64,000 nt of DNA from Bacteroidales bacterium UBA4116 (GCA_002381645.1 DFXE01000002.1:139448-203447), one strand, 5' to 3'. Shown: positions 1-9,330, counted from the stretch's first letter. The notes: generated by a model from the letters alone, not told the origin. A program made the numbers and translations.

Positions 1-76
1 GGAAAATAAATTTTCCTGCGCGGGTAATATTTTTTAACATATCATTCTTGTTGAAAAATCCATCATTTATTTTCAT
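1..76 (-). CDS. Start of an unidentified gene, cut by the window edge
   Basis: An ATG at 76-74 overlaps the TGA stop of the histidine kinase gene by four bases (ATGA), and the frame stays open for 25 codons to the window edge (it begins MKINDGFFNKND). Translational coupling to a LytS-type kinase would suggest the partner LytTR response regulator, but the visible residues do not resemble the usual start of a receiver domain, so the product is not identified. The true start could be an internal ATG. Confidence 0.35.
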   Translation of the reverse strand, partial: MKINDGFFNKNDMLKNITRAGKFIF

Positions 77-1884
77 TTTGTCATTTGAGGAAACCGAAGA
101 ATAACCAATACTCCTTGTTCTCCTTTTCCTTGATTATACTTCTCAATTATGTCGATGGTTATTTTACAATTATATAAGCTGTTCAGCAACTTAATTCGTT
201 CGTGTGTATTGGTGAGTCCCCGGGATTTATGCTCTTTTTGATGCTTTGTTTTTAACTCATTGCTTTTTTTCAGACCTATGCCGTTGTCATCAATTATGAT
301 AACCATACTATTATCTTCTTTTTTTATGGTTAATTGCAATAAACCATGCCCACTCAGATAACGTAAACCATGCCAAACGGCATTTTCAAGTTGTGGCTGG
401 ATCAGCATATTCGGAATATAGGTTGCATCCATATCGATTCCCTCATCCAAATTGATTGCATAAGTAAATTTATCTTTAAAACGCATGTGTTCCAAATCAA
501 GATATTCTCTTATTTGCTCTAATTCCGTAGATAAAGGCGTAAAATCTTTATTGGAGTTTTCCATGATATTGCGCATCAGTTTTGAGTAGGATGATAGATA
601 TTTATTAGCTTCCAACTCATTGTTTTGGGCAATAAACTGATTAACGCTGTTCAGACTGTTAAAAATAAAATGAGGATTCATCTCACGACGTAAAGATTGC
701 AATGCTATTTTTTTGTTTTTCTTTTTGATCGAGTAGAGCACTTTAAGGATAAATAGGAATAATATCAATGCCAATATAATTGACCCACCGAGTATGGAAT
801 TAGTCAAATTCTTTTTTCGTATTAATTCATCCTTTAGGGCACGTTCTTTTTCCAGGCCGGCTATTTTCTGCTCATGTACCTCAAATATCTTTTCATCAAT
901 CAATGTACTGTCAGACTTTACCAATGTTTCAAGTTTGCTCATAAAATCGGCATATATATCCAAAGCCTTACGGTAATTATTTTCTTTACTGTACAGGTCT
1001 ACTAATAATTTCAGGCTGTTCTTGGCCTCCAATGTATTCCCTTCCTCTATGGCAAGATCGTAAGCTTGTTGTAAAGAAGCTATTCCTTTTGAAATCTCTT
1101 CATTTTCTATATAAGCCGAAGACAAAGCCTTCAATTGTTCAATCCTGACTTTTGTATTACTTGTTTTTACGGCTTCTTCAAGTATTTCTTTATTGATATC
1201 GATTACCTTTTCAAGTTCATTTTCCGATGCATATACATTGGCAATCTCTCTTTTTACCTGTAATGTCTGAGAAGGCTTTTCCGCCACTTCCAAAGCAGAT
1301 TGCAGATTGCTTACTGCCGCTTCGGCATCGTTCAATTGATTGCTGACCTCAGCCATTTGCGAATAAGCGTTTATTTTGTCATCAGTGTGACCCGAAGGTA
1401 TCGTATTCAACAAGTCAATATTACGCTTTATATATGAGGATTGTGTACGAGGGTCAGGTCTGTTTTTCAAACGTTCGGCATCATTGAGATTTAATTCTTT
1501 CATCGAACCGCTCTCCGATAAGTTGCCGGCTTTTGTGAAACTTTCAATGGCTCCGGAATAATTACCCTGCAATTCCCTCACCTTAGCTATTTCACGTTCG
1601 ATATAGGCTCTTTTGGATTTATTATTGCCCGATTCGTAAATTTTCAAAGCCCGGTTGAAATAATCTTCCGCTTTCATAAAATCTCCGGTGTCGATAAACT
1701 CCTTGGCCACCTTTTCGTAATCGGCGGCCAGCGTATCATTTGAAACAGCTTGCTCCAGTGATTTCGATAATTCAAAAACAGCACTGCTCCGTTTAAATGA
1801 TTTCCTTTTAAAAACCGAATCTTCCTGAGCCGTCATACCCGGAGGAAGAAGCATTAATAAAATATATATGACGATGTATTTCAT
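73..1884 (-). CDS. TPR-containing sensor histidine kinase, LytS/YehU type
   Basis: Membrane sensor kinase of 603 residues when started at the ATG at 1884, which directly precedes a signal peptide (MKYIVIYILL...). An upstream in-frame ATG would add 14 charged residues and spoil the signal. The periplasmic part (about residues 40-320) is helical TPR-like sequence. One membrane helix lies at about 362-385, then a short coiled coil, then a His_kinase domain with the conserved MNPHFIFNSLN motif (phospho-acceptor His near 405), and a C-terminal HATPase domain with a DDNGIGL nucleotide-binding box. Such kinases normally pair with a LytTR regulator; the overlapping downstream gene is cut off by the window. 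The signal sensed is unknown. Confidence 0.88.
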   Translation of the reverse strand: MKYIVIYILLMLLPPGMTAQEDSVFKRKSFKRSSAVFELSKSLEQAVSNDTLAADYEKVAKEFIDTGDFMKAEDYFNRALKIYESGNNKSKRAYIEREIAKVRELQGNYSGAIESFTKAGNLSESGSMKELNLNDAERLKNRPDPRTQSSYIKRNIDLLNTIPSGHTDDKINAYSQMAEVSNQLNDAEAAVSNLQSALEVAEKPSQTLQVKREIANVYASENELEKVIDINKEILEEAVKTSNTKVRIEQLKALSSAYIENEEISKGIASLQQAYDLAIEEGNTLEAKNSLKLLVDLYSKENNYRKALDIYADFMSKLETLVKSDSTLIDEKIFEVHEQKIAGLEKERALKDELIRKKNLTNSILGGSIILALILFLFILKVLYSIKKKNKKIALQSLRREMNPHFIFNSLNSVNQFIAQNNELEANKYLSSYSKLMRNIMENSNKDFTPLSTELEQIREYLDLEHMRFKDKFTYAINLDEGIDMDATYIPNMLIQPQLENAVWHGLRYLSGHGLLQLTIKKEDNSMVIIIDDNGIGLKKSNELKTKHQKEHKSRGLTNTHERIKLLNSLYNCKITIDIIEKYNQGKGEQGVLVILRFPQMTK

Positions 1885-2036
1885 TTTTTTCTTATAACCA
1901 GTACAAAGTAAATCCTTTTCATCCATTTATATCGTATGGTACACCCATTCATAGCATCAGTTCACCCATTCTTATCGGAAATCTATTTTTCAACCCTATA
2001 TATTTGAACCATAAACATATGAAAAATATCAATGAT

Positions 2037-3215
2037 ATGAAAAAGATTATTTTATTAAGCACGGTATTATTTGCTTTTACATTAACTGCCATTAGTTGTA
2101 AAAGAACTGCATCGGCCAAACAACCCGAAAAAACATTTACAATACCCGATGAACCTCAAACTACAGGATCATACGATGGCGAAAGAATACAAGTGGCTAT
2201 TCTGCTGGACACCTCCGGAAGTATGCAAGGGTTAATAGAACAGGCTAAGTCTCGCCTATGGAATATTGTGAATACACTGACAACGCTAAAATATAAAGGT
2301 AAGACACCGCAAATTGAAATCGCTTTATATGAATACGGCAGCTATAATCGCTACGACGGAGATTTTATCCGTCAAATAACACCTCTGACAACAGATCTGG
2401 ATCTGATCTCGCAGGAACTATTTATATTGACTGCCGGGGGAAGCGAGGAGTACTGCGGTACGGTTATACATAAAGCGACCCGTCAACTGGAATGGGGAAA
2501 CCAGCAGGCCGATATGAAACTCATTTATATAGCCGGAAACGAGATATTCGAGCAAGGAAAAATTAAATACAAAGATGCGATTAAAAACGCCGTTGACAGG
2601 AATATTTTTGTTAATACGATCCATTGCGGTAACAGGGATACCGGCATCCGCGATTTTTGGCAAGATGCAGCAATCAGGGGGAACGGTAAATTCTTCAATA
2701 TAAATTCAGATGCAAAAGTTAAATATATTGCTACTCCTTACGATGATGAAATCAGTCAATGTAACATAAAGTTAAACGATACCTATATCAGCTACGGCCG
2801 GATAGGGCAATCAAAGAAAGAAAATCAGGCCCGGCAGGATGCTAACGCACGATCCATTTCATCATCCAACTATGCTGAACGCGCTGTAAGCAAAGCAAAA
2901 TCGGTTTATAAAAATACGGCATGGGATTTGGTAGACAAATTAAGTGAGGATGCTACTGCACTTGAAACTATTGAAAATGAACATTTACCGAAAGAATTAC
3001 AAAATAAATCGAAAGAAGAAATCAAAGAAATAGTAAAACAAAAAGAAGAAGAACGTAAAACCATTCAAAAACAGATTGCCGACCTTGCCACTAAAAGACA
3101 GGAATATATTGAAAATGAGTCTAAAAAAGAACGGCCCGGAGGAGATGATCTGGGTAAAGCCATTAATGAATCCATTTTATCTTTTGCCCAAATAAAAGGC
3201 TATACCGTAGAATAA
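2037..3215 (+). CDS. von Willebrand factor A domain lipoprotein
   Basis: Predicted lipoprotein of 392 residues. The start at 2037 (MKKIILLSTVLF) gives a clean type II signal peptide with lipobox TAISC (Cys 21); TTG 2004 and ATG 2019 are upstream alternatives. A vWA fold follows, with an intact MIDAS motif DTSGS at about residues 58-62 and later Thr and Asp positions, so it probably binds a divalent metal and a protein partner in the periplasm. The C-terminal 100 residues are highly charged and probably coiled coil (KSKEEIKEIVKQKEEERK). It is divergent from the histidine kinase gene. The function of this subfamily is not known to me. Confidence 0.82.
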   Translation: MKKIILLSTVLFAFTLTAISCKRTASAKQPEKTFTIPDEPQTTGSYDGERIQVAILLDTSGSMQGLIEQAKSRLWNIVNTLTTLKYKGKTPQIEIALYEYGSYNRYDGDFIRQITPLTTDLDLISQELFILTAGGSEEYCGTVIHKATRQLEWGNQQADMKLIYIAGNEIFEQGKIKYKDAIKNAVDRNIFVNTIHCGNRDTGIRDFWQDAAIRGNGKFFNINSDAKVKYIATPYDDEISQCNIKLNDTYISYGRIGQSKKENQARQDANARSISSSNYAERAVSKAKSVYKNTAWDLVDKLSEDATALETIENEHLPKELQNKSKEEIKEIVKQKEEERKTIQKQIADLATKRQEYIENESKKERPGGDDLGKAINESILSFAQIKGYTVE

Positions 3216-3221
3216 TTATGA

Positions 3222-3261
3222 AATAAGTTGCTTACCCGGAAAATCGGATAAGCAACTTATT
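3222..3261. terminator. Bidirectional terminator hairpin between vWA and GNAT genes
   Basis: Perfect 13-bp inverted repeat (arms 3222-3234 and 3249-3261, AATAAGTTGCTTA and its complement) between two convergent genes. The right arm overlaps the stop codon of the acetyltransferase gene, so one hairpin can serve both transcripts. Confidence 0.7.
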
Positions 3262-3784
3262 CCATAGCCAATTTCTGCAATATGAATACATCCCTAAAAC
3301 CACTTTCTGTTGATATCCAGTCCTTCATTTTCCCGGATACAGAAAATCCCGAACGGATAAAAAGGTCTTTGCTCCGACTGTTTGTTATGGCAATATAGGC
3401 ATACAATTGATGCAATTTAAGGAAAGAAAATGCATACTCTGTCAAAAGTCTGAGCGATTCAGTAGCAATTCCGTTTCCCTGAAATTCCGGATCAAGCAAA
3501 ATCCCCACTCCCGCTTTCTTGTTATGAGGATCGAAATCATAGAGATCAACCATTCCGGCTGCCTTACCCTCACGGCAAAGTTCAATCATCAGGCGTAATT
3601 GCTTCAGATCATAAATATTAAGATGAGATTGCGCAATATATTCTTTCAAAACATAACGTGAATACGGAGACATGGTATTACCCGAACTCCAAATAGCAGA
3701 ATCATTCTCCCATTTGTAAAGTAAATCGAGATCTTCAGGTTCCAAAGGTCTCAGGATAATTTTATCATTTTTCAGTAACGTCAT
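3257..3784 (-). CDS. GNAT family N-acetyltransferase (RimJ/SpeG-like)
   Basis: Cytosolic acetyl-CoA-dependent N-acetyltransferase of 175 residues, the normal size for a single GNAT domain. It starts with the IILRPLEPEDLDLLYKWEND pattern typical of the RimJ/RimL/SpeG branch. It contains the acetyl-CoA pyrophosphate loop (FQGNGIATESL, matching Q/R-x-x-G-x-G/A) and the late beta-strand NSRSKDLFIRSGF. The substrate, whether a polyamine, a protein N-terminus or an antibiotic, cannot be told. It lies one base downstream of the glycosyltransferase gene on the same strand, so the two are probably cotranscribed. Confidence 0.85.
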   Translation of the reverse strand: MTLLKNDKIILRPLEPEDLDLLYKWENDSAIWSSGNTMSPYSRYVLKEYIAQSHLNIYDLKQLRLMIELCREGKAAGMVDLYDFDPHNKKAGVGILLDPEFQGNGIATESLRLLTEYAFSFLKLHQLYAYIAITNSRSKDLFIRSGFSVSGKMKDWISTESGFRDVFILQKLAME

Positions 3785-3785
3785 T

Positions 3786-4967
3786 TTATTTCCCGTGCGA
3801 AACTAATTGTCCGCTTTCTGTATTATAAATATGATATACCGTATGTTTATTCACCATTGAATCCATAAAAAGAAGCATTTGTTCAAACCTTACATCCGGA
3901 TAACAAAAACATATATCAGTAAAATTCTTCATCTGGTTTCGCCGGCAGATAGCATCCATCACCCGCTCCACATCCATATCCCATAAATTTATATATTCCA
4001 GTTCCGGCATTTCACGGGCGGCTCCGGCTCGAATTTTTTCAAAATGTTTTTCTCTGCAAAGGATAAGAAGACGACGATGTTTTATTTTTCTCTTTGGGGA
4101 TTTACTGCCCAATAAACGTTTAAAGATCGAAAATAAAGCCCTTATGCCGATAGTACACCGGATAAAGAAAGACATTAACCAACCTGAATGTGGATAATAC
4201 TTTTTATAAAAAATAAGCATTGCCCCGTAGAAATTCTTTACGAAAGACAGGTCATTGCGCTTTGTACTTTCACCTTTATAATGCAAAATACGTTCTGGAA
4301 GGTAATAATTCTGATAGCCTCCAAGAAATATACGATATGATAAATCGATATCCTCACCGTACATAAAAAATGCTTCGTCCAGCAAACCTATTTTATCCAG
4401 TGTTTCATGACGCAACATCATAAAAGCGCCGGCCAGTACCTCCACCTTGTGCTGTTTTTCCTCACTCAGGTAAGGCAGACTGTAGCGGGCAAATATCTTC
4501 GATCGGGGAAAAAGTTTCGACAATCCGAACAATTTGCAAAAAGAAACCCACGGCGAAGGAAAACTACGCTTGCTTTCCGGCAGGAAAACGCCATGCCCAT
4601 CAAGCATTTTAACTCCTACCCCACCAGCTTTGGGGTGTTCGTCCATAAAAAAGCACAAAGTGCGAATGCTCCCTTCCCCGATAACCGTATCGGGATTCAA
4701 CAGTAAAATATATTCACCCTTACACATTTTTATTGCCTGATTATTAGCAACTGCAAAACCGGGATTATCTTTGTTCTCAATAAATCTTACCTCCGGAAAC
4801 TTCGGTCGAAAATAGGCTACCGACCCGTCCGTCGAGTTGTTATCCACCACAAAAACCTCAGCATCAATACCCGCCACAGCAGCCTGCACAGAAAACAAAC
4901 ACTGTTCAAGGAAATATTTTACATTATAATTGACAATAACAATCGAAACCTTAACATCTTCGTACAT
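3786..4967 (-). CDS. Glycosyltransferase family 2 (rhamnosyltransferase-like)
   Basis: GT-A fold transferase of 393 residues if started at the ATG at 4967; an ATG three codons upstream (4976) is equally open. Recognisable elements are the SIVIVNYN start strand, VVDNNSTDGS, the LLNPDTVI segment carrying the metal-binding Asp, and GEDIDLSYR with the acceptor-side acidic residues. These place it in the GT2 group that includes rhamnosyltransferases. After about residue 290 a basic linker leads to a small extra C-terminal domain of unknown role. There is no signal peptide, so the enzyme acts on the cytosolic face, probably in surface polysaccharide assembly. It heads a two-gene unit with the acetyltransferase. 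Confidence 0.87.
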   Translation of the reverse strand: MYEDVKVSIVIVNYNVKYFLEQCLFSVQAAVAGIDAEVFVVDNNSTDGSVAYFRPKFPEVRFIENKDNPGFAVANNQAIKMCKGEYILLLNPDTVIGEGSIRTLCFFMDEHPKAGGVGVKMLDGHGVFLPESKRSFPSPWVSFCKLFGLSKLFPRSKIFARYSLPYLSEEKQHKVEVLAGAFMMLRHETLDKIGLLDEAFFMYGEDIDLSYRIFLGGYQNYYLPERILHYKGESTKRNDLSFVKNFYGAMLIFYKKYYPHSGWLMSFFIRCTIGIRALFSIFKRLLGSKSPKRKIKHRRLLILCREKHFEKIRAGAAREMPELEYINLWDMDVERVMDAICRRNQMKNFTDICFCYPDVRFEQMLLFMDSMVNKHTVYHIYNTESGQLVSHGK

Positions 4968-4979
4968 AAGCGTCATGTT

Positions 4980-5153
4980 TATAACGGTTAATAATTAATG
5001 TTTAACAATTAAAATTTGTGGCAAATGCCATCTTTTTATCAACCGTAGTTCTATGAATTAGTAATGAAGGTAGCTATCACTGGCTAAAACCAATTTCTTT
5101 TATGAACAAACAATTATTAGTTAAACGTTAATCGTTAATCATTCACCGTTATT
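4980..5153. repeat. Intergenic element with imperfect terminal inverted repeats
   Basis: The recR/glycosyltransferase gap begins with ATAACGGTTAATAATTAATG...TTTAAC (about 4981-5006). It ends with a sequence (about 5120-5153) whose complement begins ATAACGGTGAATGATTAACG and also ends in TTTAAC. The ends are therefore imperfect inverted repeats about 110 bases apart. The same motif family occurs at 8783-8852. There is no coding content; it could be a MITE-like or REP-like element. Confidence 0.45.
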
Positions 5154-5154
5154 T

Positions 5155-5778
5155 TTATTGTTTAATAGAGTCGTTAAAAGTAGTCCTGTTTACAATAGAA
5201 CGCCCCAACGTTATTTCATCGGCATATTCTATTTCATCGCCAATTGAAACACCCCGTGCTATTACCGATACCTTTGTGTCGTATGTTGATAATTTCCGGT
5301 AAATAAAAAAATTAGTTGTATCGCCTTCCATTGTAGTACTAAGGGCAAGAATAACCTCTTTAACTTCGTTGTTGGCCACGCGTCGCACCAGGCTGTCTAT
5401 TTCCAGGTCTGCCGGTCCTATCCCGTCCATCGGCGAAATAATCCCGCCAAGCACATGGTAAACACCCCTAAACTGCCCGGTATTTTCAATAGCCATTACT
5501 TCCTTTATATTCTCAACCACGCATACCAGTGAATGGTCGCGGCGGGGATCATTGCAGATACCGCAAATATCGTCATCACATATATTATGGCAGACCTTAC
5601 AATACTTTACCTCTTTACGCAAAGCCGTTAATGCAGAGGCAAACCTTTCTGTATACCCAATATCACGCCGTAACATATAAAGGGCCAACCTAAGCGCCGT
5701 TTTTCTTCCTATTCCCGGTAAAGATGCCAGTTCGTTGACGGCATTTTCCAAAAGAACTGAAGGATATCTTTGATTCAT
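5155..5778 (-). CDS. recR: Recombination mediator protein RecR
   Basis: Cytosolic DNA repair protein of 207 residues, the normal RecR length. It works with RecO (and RecF) to load RecA on single-stranded DNA at gaps. Visible features are the N-terminal helix-hairpin-helix (ELASLPGIGRKTALRLALYML), a four-cysteine zinc finger (CKVCHNICDDDICGIC), and a TOPRIM domain (VVENIKEVMAIE...YHVLGGIISPMDGIGP). A Walker-like ALSTTMEGDTTNFF segment follows. It starts at the ATG at 5778. The downstream neighbour on the same strand is the glycosyltransferase gene, separated by a repeat-rich spacer, so it is probably a separate unit. Confidence 0.95.
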   Translation of the reverse strand: MNQRYPSVLLENAVNELASLPGIGRKTALRLALYMLRRDIGYTERFASALTALRKEVKYCKVCHNICDDDICGICNDPRRDHSLVCVVENIKEVMAIENTGQFRGVYHVLGGIISPMDGIGPADLEIDSLVRRVANNEVKEVILALSTTMEGDTTNFFIYRKLSTYDTKVSVIARGVSIGDEIEYADEITLGRSIVNRTTFNDSIKQ

Positions 5779-5939
5779 TATATTCGTTTATAAAGATGCA
5801 AAGATACGAAATTTCCTTCTCATAGCCTCTCTACTAAAAGCCTTCTTTAAAGATGCGTTGAGCGGCATAAAAAATTGTTTGATAAGCCTAAAGTCTTCAG
5901 AAAGCTTTCATTTTATGGATTACCAGTCGGTTTTTTACT

Positions 5940-6180
5940 TTAGTTAGTCGTAAGGCCGACAGGTAATTCTATATCAATTTGATAATTATTGTTGGAAAGA
6001 ACAGGTGATATGGAATTCACCACCCCAATTACTACTTCAAACTCCTGGTCGGGAAAACTTGGAAACTAGATAATCACTTACCAGCATTTCTTTATTTTAC
6101 TTGACCTTTCGATCGGGAAGATTTCTTTCCGTACCAAATTTTACTACTTTACCGGAACGATATAAAAAGTATTTTCATCT
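5940..6180 (-). pseudogene. Remnant of a HlyD-family secretion (membrane fusion) protein
   Basis: Reading the minus strand upstream of the stop at 5940-5942 gives FPSFPDQEFEVVIG, then VVNSISPVLSNNNYQIDIELP and VGLTTN. This matches, as I recall them, the C-terminal part of Bacteroidota HlyD-type accessory proteins of peptide/bacteriocin ABC exporters (FPDQEYG..V..IS.VP..NNY.V...LPNGL.T.YG). There is an in-frame stop (TAG) just before FPSF and a stop right after TTN. Further upstream (about 6150-6180) an ENTFYIVPVK stretch in another frame looks like the preceding domain. No open frame of useful length remains, so this is a decayed gene. It stands next to the broken beta-propeller gene. Confidence 0.55.
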
Positions 6181-6255
6181 TCAACCATATAATTTTTTTA
6201 TTATTTTAATTCCGTGATGCATAATCAATAAGGTTAGCCATTACCCCTCAAACTA

Positions 6256-7215
6256 CTAAATCTTATACTTTACCAACATAATCACCGGATTAGATTCTTC
6301 ATCTAATGTAGAGGCTATTTCTTTTAATTTATTTTTCAGCTCTCCTTTTTTATATGCATCAATAAGATATTCCGCTTCTAATATTTTGTACACATGCGAT
6401 TTTCTTATCTCCATAAGTAATTTCCGATGTCATGATTACAGGTTGTTTGATTGTAAAATCTCCATTGTACACTATACATTCAAATAGGGCATTCTCTGCT
6501 TTGTCATATAGCAAATTAACGCGTGTATACCCGGTATTGGCTGCCCAATCCCATTCCGCTTTTACAGTTTGCATAAAGCAATAACGGTCGGTTAGAACTG
6601 CCGGATATAAAAAAATTCCCGGAGTCATGTCTTGTATCGGAGGAGTCCGTACCATTAAGGGAGTCATACTGTAGTCAGATTTAAACAAATATATCGTATC
6701 TGAGAAGCGTCCATAAGCGTCCAGCTATGCCACCATGCGGCACCAAGGTCCGGTTACGGACCGGCAGAAATGTATTGCTACCCGCTAACATCACATTCGA
6801 CAAAATCTTTTGTTTGTAAGGAATTAGAATTTCTTTTGTAACACTTCCATCCTGTTTGGATATAATTAAAAAATCATTAGCGTTTCCCAACAGGTCATTA
6901 CTTATTGCACCGTCATTACAAATTAAGTGATTTCTGTCAAAATTATATATATCCATACCATACTGGCTATCTTCTTTATGATTGAAAGAGCATTTAAAAT
7001 TTCCGGACAAGTCATATACCAATATTTTCCTTGTCCAGTGATCATTCACAAAGATTTCCTGATTCTCTTCATCTAATGTAACCCCTAAGAGATACTTATA
7101 TTCTTCGCCGCTCGGCCCCAGATGATTGATTATTTTTAATCCTTTACCGTCTTTCCTGTTAAAGAAAAATGTTACCATCAGCATAGCGACTTCTGTTCCT
7201 GACTATTTGACTTAA
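6256..7215 (-). pseudogene. 6-bladed beta-propeller protein gene, frameshifted and 5'-truncated
   Basis: Four consecutive pieces in shifting frames join into one 6-bladed beta-propeller protein of the Bacteroidales type. Piece 1 (about 7160-7215) reads ...RYADGNIFL and then shifts. Piece 2 (about 6725-7160) reads FNRKDGKGLKIINHLGPSGE...ILVYDLSGNF...GGIAG and shifts again. Piece 3 (about 6390-6720) reads DAYGRFSDTIYLFKSDYSMT...YGDKK and shifts again. Piece 4 ends LKEIASTLDEESNPVIMLVK, the usual C-terminus, with a stop at 6256-6258. The N-terminal lipoprotein signal and first blade are missing. Intact relatives are about 380-400 residue exported proteins, often near peptide-maturation or export genes. 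Confidence 0.75.
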
Positions 7216-7430
7216 GGTTTAGCAAATATAAGATATTATTTATATAATAAAAACTTTTTATGAACTCTCTTAAAAACAAAACAAATCGCTTCCTGGTGTT
7301 GCAAAAACTCATTTCAGCTTCCTGTCAGCCTGGTTTTTACCTAAGATAACTAAGTTGTATAAAAACGTTCACATACGTAAGAAATACTAATATTTTGCCG
7401 TAAAATCCTTACGGAATATTAAATAAATGA

Positions 7431-7438
7431 TACCTTTG
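7431..7438 (+). promoter_or_regulatory. Bacteroidota -7 element of the paaK operon
   Basis: TACCTTTG matches TAnnTTTG exactly and lies about 40 bases before the paaK start. No good TTG (-33) is present at the usual distance, so the promoter may be activator-dependent or weak. Confidence 0.5.
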
Positions 7439-7478
7439 CAAACTAATTAAAAGAAATATTTATAACAACTCTAAACCG

Positions 7479-8783
7479 ATGATGACGTATTGGCAACAGG
7501 AGATTGAAACCTTGAGTCGGGAAAAACTGGAACAGTTGCAGATTGAAAAATTAAGAAATACCATACAATTGGCAGCTAACTCTCCTTTTTATAAACAAGT
7601 ATTCACTGAAAACCATATTACAGCAGACAGTATCCGTTCGTTGGACGACCTAAACAAACTACCTTTCACTACCAAGGACGACCTGCGTAATAATTATCCT
7701 TACGGCATGGCAGCGATCCCTTTAAAAGAGTGTGTAAGACTACATTCATCAAGCGGAACGACGGGAAACCCTACTGTAGTGCTCCATTCCTGGAAAGACC
7801 TCGACGAATGGGCCAACCAGGTGGCACGTTGCATGTACATGGTGGGATTACGGGATACAGATGTATTCCAGAACACATCAGGTTACGGCATGTTCACCGG
7901 AGGGCTGGGCTTCCAGTACGGCGCCGAGAAATTGGGAGCGCTTACCGTACCGGCTGCAGCGGGCAATACCAAACGGCAAATCAAATTTATTAAAGATTTC
8001 GGTACAACCTGCCTGCATATCATTCCGAGTTACGCTACCCGCCTGGCTGAGGTGATGCATGAAATGGGTATAGATCCGCAAAGCGATACCCAACTCCGTA
8101 CCATATGTATAGGAGCCGAACCGCATTCGGAAGAACAGCGTAAACGCATAGAGCAACTTTTAGGTGTTAAAGCGTATAACTGTTTCGGAATGTCGGAAAT
8201 GAACGGTCCAGGTGTCGCTTTTGAATGTACCGAACAGAACGGACTGCACATTTGGGAAGATTATGTTATCGTAGAAATTATTGATCCTGAAACATTATTA
8301 CCCGTTGCCGAAGGGGAAGTAGGCGAACTGGTGCTGACTACTATTAACCGTGAAGCTATGCCTTTGATCCGCTACCGCACACGCGACCTTACACACCTTA
8401 TCCCGGGGGAATGCCGTTGCGGACGTACACATAACCGTATCGCACGATTCCAGGGACGCAGCGACGATATGATCATCCTGAAAGGCGTAAACCTTTTTCC
8501 TATGCAGGTAGAAACGATACTGATGCAGTTTAAGGAATTAGGCAGTAATTACCTGATCACCTTAGAAACGATTGGCAATAGCGACGAAATGCTAATTGAA
8601 GTGGAACTAAGCGACCTTTTTACCGACGATTACGGGGTACTTCAACGTTTGACAAAGGAGATCACCCGTCAGCTTCGCGACGAATTATTGCTTACCCCAA
8701 AGATTAAGCTGGTAGCCAAAGGTTCGCTTCCTGTTCAGGAGGGCAAAGCAGTACGTGTGAAAGACTTGAGAAAAATAATATAA
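7479..8783 (+). CDS. paaK: Phenylacetate--CoA ligase (arylacetyl-CoA synthetase)
   Basis: Cytosolic adenylate-forming enzyme of 434 residues, the usual length for PaaK. It couples an arylacetate such as phenylacetate to CoA with ATP. The AMP-binding P-loop is at about residues 88-99 (LHSSSGTTGNPT); later motifs are YNCFGMSEMNGPG, LVLTTINREAMPLIRYRTRDLT and the hinge GRSDDMIILKGVNLFP. In gut Bacteroidales such enzymes accompany fermentation of aromatic amino acids, where the reaction may run toward arylacetate plus ATP. The ACT protein and symporter genes follow in the same direction, giving a compact aryl-acid uptake and activation cassette. Two ATGs (7479, 7482) are possible starts. Confidence 0.93.
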   Translation: MMTYWQQEIETLSREKLEQLQIEKLRNTIQLAANSPFYKQVFTENHITADSIRSLDDLNKLPFTTKDDLRNNYPYGMAAIPLKECVRLHSSSGTTGNPTVVLHSWKDLDEWANQVARCMYMVGLRDTDVFQNTSGYGMFTGGLGFQYGAEKLGALTVPAAAGNTKRQIKFIKDFGTTCLHIIPSYATRLAEVMHEMGIDPQSDTQLRTICIGAEPHSEEQRKRIEQLLGVKAYNCFGMSEMNGPGVAFECTEQNGLHIWEDYVIVEIIDPETLLPVAEGEVGELVLTTINREAMPLIRYRTRDLTHLIPGECRCGRTHNRIARFQGRSDDMIILKGVNLFPMQVETILMQFKELGSNYLITLETIGNSDEMLIEVELSDLFTDDYGVLQRLTKEITRQLRDELLLTPKIKLVAKGSLPVQEGKAVRVKDLRKII

Positions 8784-8852
8784 TAACGGTTAATAAATAA
8801 CGATCAATTTTGTCCGTTAATCATTAATCATTCATCGTTAATCATTCATAAC
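8783..8852. repeat. Palindromic intergenic element between paaK and the ACT gene
   Basis: ATAACGGTTAATAAATAACG (from about 8782) faces a run of TTAATCATTAATCATTC-type repeats that ends just before the ACT-domain gene start. The element is built from the same words as the one at 4980-5153, so a repeat family is present in this genome. No ORF. Confidence 0.4.
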
Positions 8853-9278
8853 ATGACAGTTCATCAAATATCCATTTTTCTGGAAAACAAGTATGGAAAG
8901 CTCAGCGAAATACTGAAACTCCTGGGTGAAGAGAATATACGTATTATCGCTGCAACGATTGCCGATACTTCCGAGTTCGGCATTATGCGTATGATTGTAA
9001 GTGATCCGCAAAAAGCGCATACAATACTGAAAAACAATAATGTAAGCGCCAACCTGACGGATGTCCTGGCTATTGTAACAGGGTCATCAGCCGGAAGCTT
9101 TGCAGAAACATTATTGCACTTCACCAAGGCGGGACTCAGTATAGAGTATATGTATAGCTTTGCTATCAACGGGAAAGCCATCCTGATATTGAGAACGAAC
9201 AACAGGGAGTCGGCGCGCGAAGTGATCCGCCGGCAAAACCTCGAATATATTTGCGAAAACGATCTTATTAAAGTATAA
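8853..9278 (+). CDS. Tandem ACT-domain amino-acid-binding protein
   Basis: Small cytosolic protein of 141 residues made of two ACT domains (about 1-68 and 70-141). The first opens with the typical TVHQISIFLENKYGKLSEIL strand-loop-helix, and the second contains GSFAETLLHFTKAGLSIEYMYSF. ACT pairs bind amino acids and act as allosteric sensors; there is no catalytic domain. Genes of this kind regularly follow paaK in Bacteroidales, so a role in sensing aromatic amino acids or their keto/aryl acids is inferred, not shown. It is separated from paaK by a 70-base palindromic spacer and is probably in the same operon. Confidence 0.85.
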   Translation: MTVHQISIFLENKYGKLSEILKLLGEENIRIIAATIADTSEFGIMRMIVSDPQKAHTILKNNNVSANLTDVLAIVTGSSAGSFAETLLHFTKAGLSIEYMYSFAINGKAILILRTNNRESAREVIRRQNLEYICENDLIKV

Positions 9279-9330
9279 ACCACAGGGAAGGAAGCATTCT
9301 ATAATTCTTTCCCACTAAAAAATATTTTTC

